Assembly: GCA_945787015.1 (NCBI GenBank)
Contig: CALZGM010000024.1
Span: 1 to 50,900, forward strand
Reading direction: 5' to 3'
DNA from: an uncultured Roseburia sp.
GTDB taxonomy: Bacteria; Bacillota; Clostridia; Lachnospirales; Lachnospiraceae
DNA: 50,900 nt
This document shows positions 33,183 to 41,248 of the stretch, in pieces; within the stretch, counting starts at the first letter, position 1; the number at the start of each line of letters is the position of its first letter. The position numbers and the translations under genes are program-made. The notes under the pieces are model-generated. The model did not search any database, was not told where the DNA came from, and saw only the letters and a program-made list of their open reading frames with translations.

Positions 33183-33947
33183 ATGATAAAAGCAATTATG
33201 CATGGATGTAATGGAAAGATGGGACAGGTCATCACCGGTATCTGCAAAGAGGATGCAGGGATTGAAATCGTAGCCGGTATTGATGTATACGATGGCATTA
33301 AAAATGATTATCCTGTATTTTCAAACATCTCTTTATGCAATGTGCCTGCAGATGTAATTATTGATTTTTCCAATGCAGGTGCTGTAGATGATTTATTGGT
33401 ATATAGTGTGGAAAAACAGATTCCGGTTGTGTTATGTACAACAGGATTAAGTGAAGAACAGTTGGAAAAGGTGAAGAAGGCTTCGACAAAAGTTGCTATC
33501 CTTCGCTCCGCAAACATGTCGCTAGGTATCAACACTTTAATGGAATTATTAAAAAAAGCGGCACAGATTTTTGCCCCGGCAGGATTTGACATGGAAATCG
33601 TAGAAAAGCATCACAACCAGAAGCTGGATGCACCGAGCGGAACCGCTTTGGCACTGGCAGATTCTATGAACGAAGCTTTGGAAAATGCTTATGAATACAA
33701 GTATGACCGCAGCCAGGAACGCAAAAAGAGAGACAAGTACGAAATCGGTATTTCTGCGGTGCGAGGAGGAAGCATTGTTGGAGAGCATGAAGTGATTTTT
33801 GCGGGACAGGATGAGGTGATTGAGTTTAAGCACACCGCATATTCAAAGGCTGTGTTTGCAAAGGGTGCAGTTGAGGCTGCTAAGTTTTTAGCAGGAAAAG
33901 AGGCTGGTCACTATGAGATGAGTGATGTGATCAAGGCGACTATGTAA
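33183..33947 (+). CDS. dapB: 4-hydroxy-tetrahydrodipicolinate reductase
   Basis: The next step of the diaminopimelate pathway, NAD(P)H-dependent. A 254-residue protein with an N-terminal Rossmann fold (IMHGCNGKMGQ) and IIDFSNAGAV, VLCTTGLSEEQ, and the substrate-binding EKHHNQKLDAPSGTAL loop. AAGGAG precedes ATG 33183; the longer frame from 33150 starts at a TTG without a site. It lies 36 bases after dapA and ends the operon at a terminator. Confidence 0.97.
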   Translation: MIKAIMHGCNGKMGQVITGICKEDAGIEIVAGIDVYDGIKNDYPVFSNISLCNVPADVIIDFSNAGAVDDLLVYSVEKQIPVVLCTTGLSEEQLEKVKKASTKVAILRSANMSLGINTLMELLKKAAQIFAPAGFDMEIVEKHHNQKLDAPSGTALALADSMNEALENAYEYKYDRSQERKKRDKYEIGISAVRGGSIVGEHEVIFAGQDEVIEFKHTAYSKAVFAKGAVEAAKFLAGKEAGHYEMSDVIKATM

Positions 33948-34052
33948 TAGACTATAAGGAAATTGTTGATCGGTTGATTGAAGAAAGCTATTTATATATG
34001 GACATTTAAAAATGAAAAATAAGCAAAAATTAAAGTATGGTAAAAAGCATGT

Positions 34053-34080
34053 GCGGACGGGAGTTTTCTCGTCCGCTTTT
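34053..34080 (+). terminator. Terminator of the dapAB operon
   Basis: GCGGACG (34053-34059) pairs with CGTCCGC (34070-34076), extended by GAG/CTC, followed by TTTT. The interval 33948-34052 contains no gene. Confidence 0.8.
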
Positions 34081-34187
34081 GTGTGAAAAACAAACATGCT
34101 TTTGCAGTCTTTGCCGGTCTTTACCGGCAGTTTGGCGATTCGCCGGATTTTCAAACTGAAACTCATATTATGATAGGAGGAGATTAT

Positions 34188-34565
34188 TTGAAGAGAAATG
34201 TTACAATAATCAAGGATTTAAAAGGAAGAAATATTGTTTTGATTAATGATATTTATTTTAAGGGAAGACAAAATATCGAATGGAAAGAGGTTGAACAGTA
34301 TTTAAAACGATATGTAGGGGAGTTTATAGAAATTGCTGTAAATAAAAGATTTAAAGATAATTTGGCAGAAAAACATAAGGGAGATGCAAAATATGGTTGG
34401 TATCGATATGATTCGCGTTTTGCATTGCCGGTATATGATAACAATGAAGAAATAATAAGGTATAATGTTTTTTATGTGGAATTAGTAATAAGACATGCCG
34501 CTAATAAGAAGTTGTATTTATATGATGTTATAAACGTAAAAAAAGAAACGGGTAAACCATTGTGA
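34188..34565 (+). CDS. Small AT-rich protein resembling large-polyvalent-protein associated (BECR-like) domains
   Basis: A 125-residue protein with start TTG 34188, chosen because AGGAGGAG at 34175-34182 sits at ideal distance; an open frame reaches back to 34083 but looks non-coding. It contains GRNIVLINDIYFKGRQNIEW, KDNLAEKHKGDAKYGWYRYD, SRFALPVYDNNEEIIRYNVF and NKKLYLYDVINVKKETGKPL. I recall very similar strings at the ends of large polyvalent proteins of clostridial phages and conjugative elements (LPD3 / phage BECR-nuclease type), but cannot verify this here. AGA/ATA-rich codons and low GC differ from its neighbours and suggest transfer. It stands alone, between the dapAB terminator and the fbp promoter. 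Confidence 0.6.
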   Translation: MKRNVTIIKDLKGRNIVLINDIYFKGRQNIEWKEVEQYLKRYVGEFIEIAVNKRFKDNLAEKHKGDAKYGWYRYDSRFALPVYDNNEEIIRYNVFYVELVIRHAANKKLYLYDVINVKKETGKPL

Positions 34566-34681
34566 AACCATGGTGAAAAACTCGCTTCTTTTGATATCAT
34601 AATAAGGGCTTTATCATTTTTTGTCAAGGTAATATTGATATTTTATTTAATAAAGAAAATGTAGCATTACAGTGCGGGCAG

Positions 34682-34710
34682 TTGTTTTGTACATAAACTT
34701 AAGATATAAT
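34682..34710 (+). promoter_or_regulatory. Promoter of fbp
   Basis: TTGTTT (34682-34687), a 17-base spacer and a consensus TATAAT (34705-34710), about 45 bases before the fbp start codon. Confidence 0.75.
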
Positions 34711-34754
34711 AAAGAAAGATTTTAGATTTAGGAATCATTTAGGAGAGACAGTAC

Positions 34755-36710
34755 ATGGAGGAGAAGGATTTACGTTATTTAAAGGTACTTGCAAAGCAGT
34801 ACCCAACTGTGGCTAAGGCTGCAACAGAAATCGTGAATTTACAGGCGATTTTAAGTTTGCCAAAAGGGACAGAGCATTTTATCACGGATATTCATGGGGA
34901 GTATGAACAGTTTCAGCATATTTTAAAAAACGGTTCCGGTGCAATTAAACGTAAAATTGAGGAAGAGTTTGGCAGCGCCATTACGGTTGCAGAAAAGAAG
35001 GCGCTGGCTACATTGATTTATTACCCGGAACAGAAGATAGAGCAGGTGCTAAAAACCGAGGAAAATATGGATGACTGGTACAAGGTGACCATGTACCGTC
35101 TGATTCGTGTGTGCAAAAGTGCTTCTTCAAAATATACACGGTCAAAGGTGCGTAAAGCCATTCCGGAGGAGTTTTCTTACGTTATCGAGGAACTTCTGAC
35201 CGGTCGCCCTGATGTATCCGATCAGGAAGCTTATTATAATGAAATTATAAACTCTGTCATACGAATTGGTCAGGCTAAAAAATTGATTATTACAATTTGT
35301 ACCTTGATTCGTACCCTGGTAGTGGACCATTTACATGTGGTTGGAGATATTTTTGACAGAGGACCATATCCGCATCTGGTCATGGATACGCTGATGGAGC
35401 ACCGTTCTGTAGACATCCAGTGGGGAAATCATGATATTTCATGGATGGGAGCGGCAGCAGGGTGTCCGGCATTGATTTGTAATGTCATTCGTATATCAGC
35501 AAAATATGGAAACTTAAGCATGTTAGAGGATGGCTATGGTATCAATCTGGTACCGCTTGCCCGTCTGGCTATGACAAAATATGACAAGGATTCCTGTGCG
35601 CAGTTTAACCTGGATTACAGAGAAGATGAGTACGACATTCGGGATGCCCAGCTGGATGAGAAAATGCATAAAGCGATTACGATTATGCAGTTTAAATTAG
35701 AAGGCCAGATTATTAAAGCACATCCGGAGTTTGATATGGACGACCGGTTGCTGTTAGATAAAATTGATATAGAAAAAGGGATTGTAAGAGTCGGAGATAA
35801 AGAATTTAAGCTTTGCGACACCAACTTCCCGACCATTGACTGGAATGATCCGTACAAGCTTTCGCAGGATGAGGAAGATGTAATGGAGCGTTTACAGATG
35901 GCGTTTGTCAATTGTGAAAAATTACAGCGGCATGTGCGTTTCCTTTTTACAAAGGGAAGCTTATATAACGTGTATAATGGCAATCTTTTGTATCATGGAT
36001 GCGTACCGATGAATGAAGATGGCAGTTTTCGGAAAGTGAATGTAAACGGAAAAGAGTATGCCGGGAAAGAGCTTTACGACATTTTAGAAAATTATGCACG
36101 GAAAGGTTATTATTCCATTGACCCGGAAGAGAAAAAACGTGGTCAGGACATTATGTGGTTCTTATGGGGAAGCAAGAATTCACCGGTGTTTGGAAAAGAG
36201 CGTATGACGACCTTTGAACGCTACTTTATTGCAGACAAAAGTATTCAGTCAGAACCTAAAAATACATATTATTCGATGTTGGAAAAGGAAGAAATTGCAG
36301 TTCGTATTTTAAATGAGTTTGGCTTGTCCGGCCCGGAGGCCCATATTATTAACGGACACATTCCGATTGAGGCGAAGAAAGGAGAATCCCCGGTAAAATG
36401 TAATGGGAAACTATTAATTATTGATGGCGGTTTCTCAAAAGTGTATCAGTCAAAGACGGGAATTGCAGGGTATACGTTGATTTTTAATTCCTATGGTCTG
36501 ATTTTAGCTGCTCATGAGCCATTCGAATCCGTTGAAAAAGCAGTACGGGATGGAAGTGATATTGTATCTCATTCCATTCTGGTGCAGCATGTAATCAGAA
36601 GAAAAACAGTTGCAGATACGGATGCGGGAAGAGTGATGCAGGAAAATATCAAAGATTTGGAAGCACTGCTTTTGGCTTATCGGGAAGGTAAAATAAAAGA
36701 AATGCTATAA
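34755..36710 (+). CDS. fbp: Fructose-1,6-bisphosphatase class III
   Basis: A 651-residue gluconeogenic phosphatase of the Firmicutes-type class III, which belongs to the metallophosphoesterase (calcineurin-like) superfamily. FITDIHGEYEQF gives the first metal motif, VVGDIFDRGPYP the second, and WGNHDISWMGAAAG the third; NGHIPIEAKKGESPVKCNGK lies near the C-terminus with the last His ligands. AGGAG precedes the ATG. Length and motifs are complete. It is transcribed alone from its own promoter to its own terminator. Confidence 0.96.
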   Translation: MEEKDLRYLKVLAKQYPTVAKAATEIVNLQAILSLPKGTEHFITDIHGEYEQFQHILKNGSGAIKRKIEEEFGSAITVAEKKALATLIYYPEQKIEQVLKTEENMDDWYKVTMYRLIRVCKSASSKYTRSKVRKAIPEEFSYVIEELLTGRPDVSDQEAYYNEIINSVIRIGQAKKLIITICTLIRTLVVDHLHVVGDIFDRGPYPHLVMDTLMEHRSVDIQWGNHDISWMGAAAGCPALICNVIRISAKYGNLSMLEDGYGINLVPLARLAMTKYDKDSCAQFNLDYREDEYDIRDAQLDEKMHKAITIMQFKLEGQIIKAHPEFDMDDRLLLDKIDIEKGIVRVGDKEFKLCDTNFPTIDWNDPYKLSQDEEDVMERLQMAFVNCEKLQRHVRFLFTKGSLYNVYNGNLLYHGCVPMNEDGSFRKVNVNGKEYAGKELYDILENYARKGYYSIDPEEKKRGQDIMWFLWGSKNSPVFGKERMTTFERYFIADKSIQSEPKNTYYSMLEKEEIAVRILNEFGLSGPEAHIINGHIPIEAKKGESPVKCNGKLLIIDGGFSKVYQSKTGIAGYTLIFNSYGLILAAHEPFESVEKAVRDGSDIVSHSILVQHVIRRKTVADTDAGRVMQENIKDLEALLLAYREGKIKEML

Positions 36711-36711
36711 G

Positions 36712-36743
36712 AAAAAGCTGTGCTTTAATTGCACAGCTTTTTT
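36712..36743. terminator. Bidirectional terminator between fbp and the yjfB-asnA operon
   Basis: A perfect 12-bp stem AAAAAGCTGTGC / GCACAGCTTTTT, with A and T tracts on the two sides, placed between convergent operons. Confidence 0.92.
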
Positions 36744-36772
36744 ACTCTTATGCCTTGTAACACGCATTAGCG

Positions 36773-36985
36773 TTATACATATAAATCAATATTGCCCCCG
36801 AGATGTGGTGTGACGGAACGTTCTAATGCCTGAATCATAGAGGCATTTAGCTGCTCATTTAACTCCATTGTTTTATCAAGCATTGCAACACCAACATACT
36901 CTTGCAGGGATACACCGCTGACAGAAGTACCAATATTATAAGAAGATACCGTGTTTAATGCGGAACTTACATTTGCAATATCCAT
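36773..36985 (-). CDS. YjfB family putative motility protein
   Basis: A 70-residue protein with AAGGAGG before the ATG. It starts MDIANVSSALN, has a central helix VGVAMLDKTMELNEQLNASM, and ends QALERSVTPHLGGNIDLYV, the characteristic ending (SVnPHLGxNiDi.V) of the YjfB motility-related family (PF14070 type). The family is linked to flagellated Firmicutes and its function is not worked out. It lies 27 bases behind asnA, so it is probably read as the second gene of that transcript, an odd pairing. Confidence 0.8.
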   Translation of the reverse strand: MDIANVSSALNTVSSYNIGTSVSGVSLQEYVGVAMLDKTMELNEQLNASMIQALERSVTPHLGGNIDLYV

Positions 36986-37011
36986 AGTAACTACGACCTC
37001 CTTTTGTAGGA

Positions 37012-38022
37012 CTATAGTAACATAATTCCTGCCTCATTGCAAGCTTCTACCATTTCGTCCGGCCAGAGAGAAGACTGTACTTCACCGATATGGGCCTTGC
37101 GAAGGAAGAACATACAGATACGGGACTGACCGATTCCGCCACCGATGGTGTAAGGAAGGGTTCCGTCAATAATGGATTTCTGGAACGGAAGTTCTGCGCG
37201 CTCTGGGCAACCGGCTTTTTCCAACTGAGATAATAAAGCTTCTTTGTCCACACGGATACCCATGGAAGAGAGTTCCAAAGCGATATCCAAAACAGGGTAG
37301 TAAACGATAATATCAGCATTTAATGCCCAGTCATCATAGTCCGGTGCACGTCCGTCATGCCGTTCGCCATTTTCTAAGGTATCACCAATCTGCATAATAC
37401 ATACGGCACCTTTGGTCTTGGCTATGTAGTATTCACGTTCCTTTGGTGTATAATCCGGAAACATATGTGCCAGCTCCTGCGTGGTGACAAAGAATATATC
37501 ATGTGGCAGGATTTCTTCAATATAGTCATACTGAATAGACATATATTTTTCTGTTTTGCGGAGACATTTGTATACGGTTTTTACAACATCCTTTAAGGTG
37601 TCAAGGGTACGGTCCTCCCTGTCAATCACCTTTTCCCAGTCCCACTGGTCCACGAAGATAGAATGAATGTTGTCTGTTTCCTCATCGCGCCGAATGGCAT
37701 TCATATCGGTATAAATACCTTCATCATAAGAGAAGCCGTATTTGTATAATGCATATCGTTTCCATTTTGCAAGGGAATGTACAATTTCTGCTTGTTTTTC
37801 CGGCTGATTTTTGATATCAAAGCTGACAGGTCGCTCTACGCCATTTAAGTTATCGTTGAGACCGGAGGCACTGTCAACAAAAAGCGGTGCGGAAACACGT
37901 GTCAGATTCAGACGCGTTGCAAGCAGGTTTTGAAAAAAGTCTTTTACTGTCTTGATTGCAACCTGTGTTTCATATAAATTAAGCTCCGAATGGTAATTGC
38001 TCGGAATAATGAGTGGTTCCAT
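37012..38022 (-). CDS. asnA: Aspartate-ammonia ligase (asparagine synthetase A)
   Basis: A 336-residue ATP-dependent enzyme forming asparagine from aspartate and ammonia, with a fold like class II aminoacyl-tRNA synthetases. Recognisable stretches are RVSAPLFVDSASGLNDNLNG, ERPVSFDIK, the DQWDWEKVI motif, AVCIMQIGD and the C-terminal GGGIGQSRICMFFLRK motif 3. GAAAGG lies rather far (about 14 bases) from the ATG. It has its own promoter; no T-box leader is present in the 130-base gap upstream. Confidence 0.96.
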   Translation of the reverse strand: MEPLIIPSNYHSELNLYETQVAIKTVKDFFQNLLATRLNLTRVSAPLFVDSASGLNDNLNGVERPVSFDIKNQPEKQAEIVHSLAKWKRYALYKYGFSYDEGIYTDMNAIRRDEETDNIHSIFVDQWDWEKVIDREDRTLDTLKDVVKTVYKCLRKTEKYMSIQYDYIEEILPHDIFFVTTQELAHMFPDYTPKEREYYIAKTKGAVCIMQIGDTLENGERHDGRAPDYDDWALNADIIVYYPVLDIALELSSMGIRVDKEALLSQLEKAGCPERAELPFQKSIIDGTLPYTIGGGIGQSRICMFFLRKAHIGEVQSSLWPDEMVEACNEAGIMLL

Positions 38023-38057
38023 GTCTAATAACCATGCCTTTCTAATTGTTTCAGTTT

Positions 38058-38085
38058 ATTATAGCACAGTATGAAAGAAATTCAA
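38058..38085 (-). promoter_or_regulatory. Promoter of asnA
   Basis: On the minus strand TTGAAT (38080-38085), a 16-base spacer and TATAAT (38058-38063), about 35 bases before asnA. Confidence 0.7.
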
Positions 38086-38096
38086 GAAAAAAACAC

Positions 38097-38125
38097 TTTC
38101 AACAATTGCAAAAGTATTGTATGCT
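38097..38125 (+). promoter_or_regulatory. Promoter of the 38.1-kb rightward operon
   Basis: TTTCAA (38097-38102), a 17-base spacer and TATGCT (38120-38125), back to back with the asnA promoter. Confidence 0.5.
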
Positions 38126-38160
38126 AGAAGTGGTGATTTTTGTGAGAAAAGAGGGAAATC

Positions 38161-38592
38161 ATGAGAAGAGAAGATTTGACAACGGGAAATGCTCTGTGTG
38201 AAGCGGTCGGAATTGTATGTGCACTCATTTATATAGGGTTACAGGTGTATTGCGGACTGCTCTATCATGCCGGTGCAACTGCTATCTTGCTGAATGTCAT
38301 TATGGTAGCACTGGTTTATGCAGGATTAACACTGTTGGCATTTTATCCGGAACGGGTAAATGGCCTGGATGCACAAATCTGTACCGGAAAGGTAAGAAAA
38401 CTGACAATTCACATGGTTTTGTACATGAAGCTGATTTTTGTCATGAGCTTGCTTTTTACTTCCATCTGCGATGTGATGGGAAAACAGGTAGATGGTGCCT
38501 ACAGCCTGATTACAGCGGGGCTTATGATAGTGATTGCTGTTTTATATGAGATAAAAATCTTTCAACTTTTAAAAAATAATAAGAAAAAATAA
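38161..38592 (+). CDS. Small integral membrane protein, family not recognised
   Basis: A 143-residue protein with GAGGGAAA before the ATG. Four hydrophobic segments are visible (about 13-33, 38-62, 85-107 and 112-133), arranged as two hairpins, with a Lys-rich C-terminus (NNKKK). I do not recognise a catalytic or transport motif. It lies 18 bases before the S1-domain gene and may share its transcript. Confidence 0.7.
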   Translation: MRREDLTTGNALCEAVGIVCALIYIGLQVYCGLLYHAGATAILLNVIMVALVYAGLTLLAFYPERVNGLDAQICTGKVRKLTIHMVLYMKLIFVMSLLFTSICDVMGKQVDGAYSLITAGLMIVIAVLYEIKIFQLLKNNKKK

Positions 38593-38610
38593 GAAGAGGG
38601 GGATATTACC

Positions 38611-39513
38611 ATGGAAACAATGAAAGATTATGAAAGAGAACTGGAAGCATCTTTTCGCAAAATTAACGAGGGAGATATTCTTACAGGAACGGTTATTGCT
38701 GTTAGTGAAGAAGAGATTATTTTAGACTTAAAATACTACACACAAGGAATTATTAAGGTAGAGAATTTCAGCAATGATCCGGACTTTGCAGTGCTGGAGG
38801 AAGTGCATATCGGAGACGAAATCGAGGCAACTGTCATCCGTAAAGATGATGGACAGGGAAATATCGAACTTTCCAGAAAAGAAGCAAACGATACGCTTGC
38901 GTGGGACAAGTTAAAAGAGATGATGGAAGCAGAGACGGTTGTAACTGTAAGAATCAAAGAGAGTGTGCCAAGCGGAGTGGTTGCGTATCTGGAAGGAATC
39001 CGTGCATTTATTCCGGCATCTCAGTTAGCTCTGGATTATGTGGAAGATACAGAAAGCTGGATTGGAAAAGAAGTGGAAGTAAAAGTAATTACTGTGGATG
39101 CAAAAGCGAATAAATTGGTACTTTCCGGAAAAGCAGTAGCAAGAGCTGTGGCAGAAACGGAACGGAATCACAAAATTTCGATGCTGGTACCGGGAAGCAT
39201 TTTAGAAGGAACGGTAGAGTCCTTAATGCCATATGGCGCTTTTATCAGTCTTGGAGACGGTTTAAGTGGCCTGGTGCATATCTCACAGATTTGTGAACGC
39301 AGAATCAAAAAGCCTTCCGAAGTATTAAAAGAGGGCCAGAAAGTAAAGGTTAAGGTTTTAAATACAAATGACGGAAAAATCAGCCTGTCCATGAAGGCTT
39401 TGGAAGAAGAAATGATTGATACAGAACCGGTAGAAGAGCTTAGCAGCTATACTTCAAATGAAAGTGTGGGATCAAGTCTTGGAGCACTTCTTAAAGGCTT
39501 GAAGTTCGATTAA
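38611..39513 (+). CDS. S1 RNA-binding domain protein (ribosomal protein S1-like)
   Basis: A 300-residue protein made of three S1 (OB-fold) repeats: about 18-88 (GDILTGTVIAVSEEEIILDL), 104-175 (TVRIKESVPSGVVAYLEGIR, AFIPASQL) and 190-258 (GSILEGTVESLMPYGAFISL, GLSGLVHISQI). The third is the most canonical. Low-GC Firmicutes often have such short S1-like proteins in place of, or in addition to, a full-length S1; the role is in RNA or ribosome binding, but which is unclear. GAGGGGGATA precedes its ATG. Confidence 0.85.
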   Translation: METMKDYERELEASFRKINEGDILTGTVIAVSEEEIILDLKYYTQGIIKVENFSNDPDFAVLEEVHIGDEIEATVIRKDDGQGNIELSRKEANDTLAWDKLKEMMEAETVVTVRIKESVPSGVVAYLEGIRAFIPASQLALDYVEDTESWIGKEVEVKVITVDAKANKLVLSGKAVARAVAETERNHKISMLVPGSILEGTVESLMPYGAFISLGDGLSGLVHISQICERRIKKPSEVLKEGQKVKVKVLNTNDGKISLSMKALEEEMIDTEPVEELSSYTSNESVGSSLGALLKGLKFD

Positions 39514-39569
39514 AAATTTGGTACAATTCTTTGCGTGTGTAACGAATAGAATAAGAGGGAAAGAAACAG

Positions 39570-40313
39570 ATGTTAGAACTAAGAAATGTTTCCTTTGAAG
39601 TACCAAAGGAAAATGGAGCAAAAGAAATCATACGTGACATCAGTCTTACGATTGAGGAGCATAAATTTGTCGTGATTACCGGACCAAATGGTGGAGGAAA
39701 ATCGACGCTTGCCAAGTTAATCGCCGGAATTGAAAAGCCGACTTCCGGACAGATTTTCTTTAACGGAGAGGATATTACAGAAAAATCAATTACAGAACGT
39801 GCCAATATGGGAATCAGTTTTGCGTTTCAGCAGCCGGTGCGTTTTAAGGGAATCCAGGTGTTGGATTTAATCCGTATGGCAGCAAATAAGAATTTGTCCG
39901 CAGCAGATGCCTGTGAATACTTGTCAGAAGTGGGGCTTTGTGCAAAGGACTATATTAACCGCGAAGTAAATGCAAGCCTTTCCGGTGGCGAATTAAAACG
40001 AATCGAAATCGCAACTGTACTGGCAAGAGGTACGAAATTATCGGTGTTTGATGAACCGGAAGCCGGAATTGACCTTTGGAGTTTCCAAAACCTGATTCAG
40101 GTGTTTGAACACATGCAGAAAAAGAATACAGATGGTTCAATTCTGATTATCTCCCATCAGGAGCGTATTTTAAATATTGCGGATGAAATTGTTGTAATTG
40201 CAAACGGACAAATTTCAAAGAAGGGACCTAAGGATGAGATCTTACCGCAGCTTTTGGGGACTACTTCCGCAGTTGATATGTGCAGCAAGTTTACACAGGG
40301 AGGAACGCAGTAA
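39570..40313 (+). CDS. sufC: Fe-S assembly ATPase SufC (SmsC-type)
   Basis: A 247-residue ABC-type ATPase without membrane segments. Walker A is GPNGGGKST, the SufC-type LSGGELKRIEIA signature follows, then Walker B-D-loop FDEPEAGID and the H-loop IISHQERIL. The sequence FDEPEAGIDLWSF replaces the LDEIDSGLDID typical of classical SufC, consistent with the divergent SufC of anaerobes. Its stop overlaps the start of a short SufB-like gene, and no sufS, sufU or sufE is nearby, so this is the two-gene minimal layout (called SMS) rather than a full SUF operon. AGAGGGAAAG precedes the ATG. Confidence 0.88.
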   Translation: MLELRNVSFEVPKENGAKEIIRDISLTIEEHKFVVITGPNGGGKSTLAKLIAGIEKPTSGQIFFNGEDITEKSITERANMGISFAFQQPVRFKGIQVLDLIRMAANKNLSAADACEYLSEVGLCAKDYINREVNASLSGGELKRIEIATVLARGTKLSVFDEPEAGIDLWSFQNLIQVFEHMQKKNTDGSILIISHQERILNIADEIVVIANGQISKKGPKDEILPQLLGTTSAVDMCSKFTQGGTQ

Positions 40314-41230
40314 TGGACCAGATTCAGAAACGGTTATTAGAGGAAGTCGCAGACCTTCATGATATTCCGGAGGGGGCATACAATATCCGGGCAAACGGAG
40401 AGATGGCTGCCAGAAATACAACCGCTAACATTGATATTATTTCAAAGGAAGATGGAAGCGGAATCAATATAAGGGTAAAACCGGGTACGAAAAAGGAAAG
40501 TGTTCATATTCCGGTTGTATTAAGCAAAAGTGGTTTAAAAGAGGTTGTTTACAACGATTTTTATATTGGAGAAGATAGTGACGTGTTCATTGTTGCCGGC
40601 TGCGGTATTGACAACTGTGGAAATCAGGACTCTGAACATGACGGGATTCATCGTTTTTTCATAGGAAAGAATGCAAAGGTAAAATATGTGGAGAAACACT
40701 ATGGGGCCGGAGATGGGCTTGGAAAACGTATTTTAAATCCTGGCACCGAAGTGTACATGGAGGAAGGCAGCTCCATGGAAATGGAAATGGTTCAGATTAA
40801 AGGTGTGGATTCTACAGAACGAAAAACCATTGCAAAATTAAAAGCCGGTGCAAAGCTGGTTGTGAGAGAACGTTTGATGACACATGGAAAGCAGTCTGCG
40901 GTCAGCGATTATATCGTAGAATTAAATGGGGAAGGTGCCAATGCGGATGTGGTGTCGCGTTCTGTAGCAAAGGATGCATCCTATCAGAAGTTTGATTCCC
41001 GTATTGTTGGGAATGCACCATGTACCGGACATACAGAGTGTGATGCGATTATTATGGGAAATGCAAAAATTCTTGCCATTCCACAGTTGGAGGCAAATAA
41101 TATTGATGCAGCCCTGATTCATGAAGCGGCAATCGGTAAGATTGCCGGTGAGCAGATTATTAAGCTTATGACTTTAGGCCTTACAGAAGAGGAAGCAGAA
41201 GAACAGATTGTAAATGGATTTCTTCGCTAA
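40313..41230 (+). CDS. SufB/SufD family Fe-S scaffold protein (SmsB-type)
   Basis: A 305-residue protein, much shorter than classical SufB (about 465). The C-terminal beta-helix core is clear: SVAKDASYQKFDSRIVGNAP, CTGHTECDAIIMGNAKILAI, HEAAIGKIAGEQIIKLMTLG, LTEEEAEEQIVNGFLR. The N-terminus is reduced. ATG 40313 shares a base with the sufC stop (TAATG) and has GGAGGAACG before it, giving coupled translation. The Cys in GCGIDNCGN and CTGHTECD are candidate cluster or metal ligands. With SufC it would assemble Fe-S clusters in the cytoplasm; feoB follows 18 bases later. Confidence 0.88.
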   Translation: MDQIQKRLLEEVADLHDIPEGAYNIRANGEMAARNTTANIDIISKEDGSGINIRVKPGTKKESVHIPVVLSKSGLKEVVYNDFYIGEDSDVFIVAGCGIDNCGNQDSEHDGIHRFFIGKNAKVKYVEKHYGAGDGLGKRILNPGTEVYMEEGSSMEMEMVQIKGVDSTERKTIAKLKAGAKLVVRERLMTHGKQSAVSDYIVELNGEGANADVVSRSVAKDASYQKFDSRIVGNAPCTGHTECDAIIMGNAKILAIPQLEANNIDAALIHEAAIGKIAGEQIIKLMTLGLTEEEAEEQIVNGFLR

Positions 41231-41248
41231 AGAAAAGAGGAATGTATT

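Noticed and set aside
34083-34187. Upstream extension of the AT-rich gene at 34188
   Set aside because: The extra residues come from a region with hairpins (TGCCGGT/ACCGGCA) and the AGGAGGAG at 34175-34182 points to TTG 34188.
38023-38160. T-box leader for asnA
   Set aside because: The 138-base gap is too short and lacks the TGGNACCGCG antiterminator element; two back-to-back promoters explain it.
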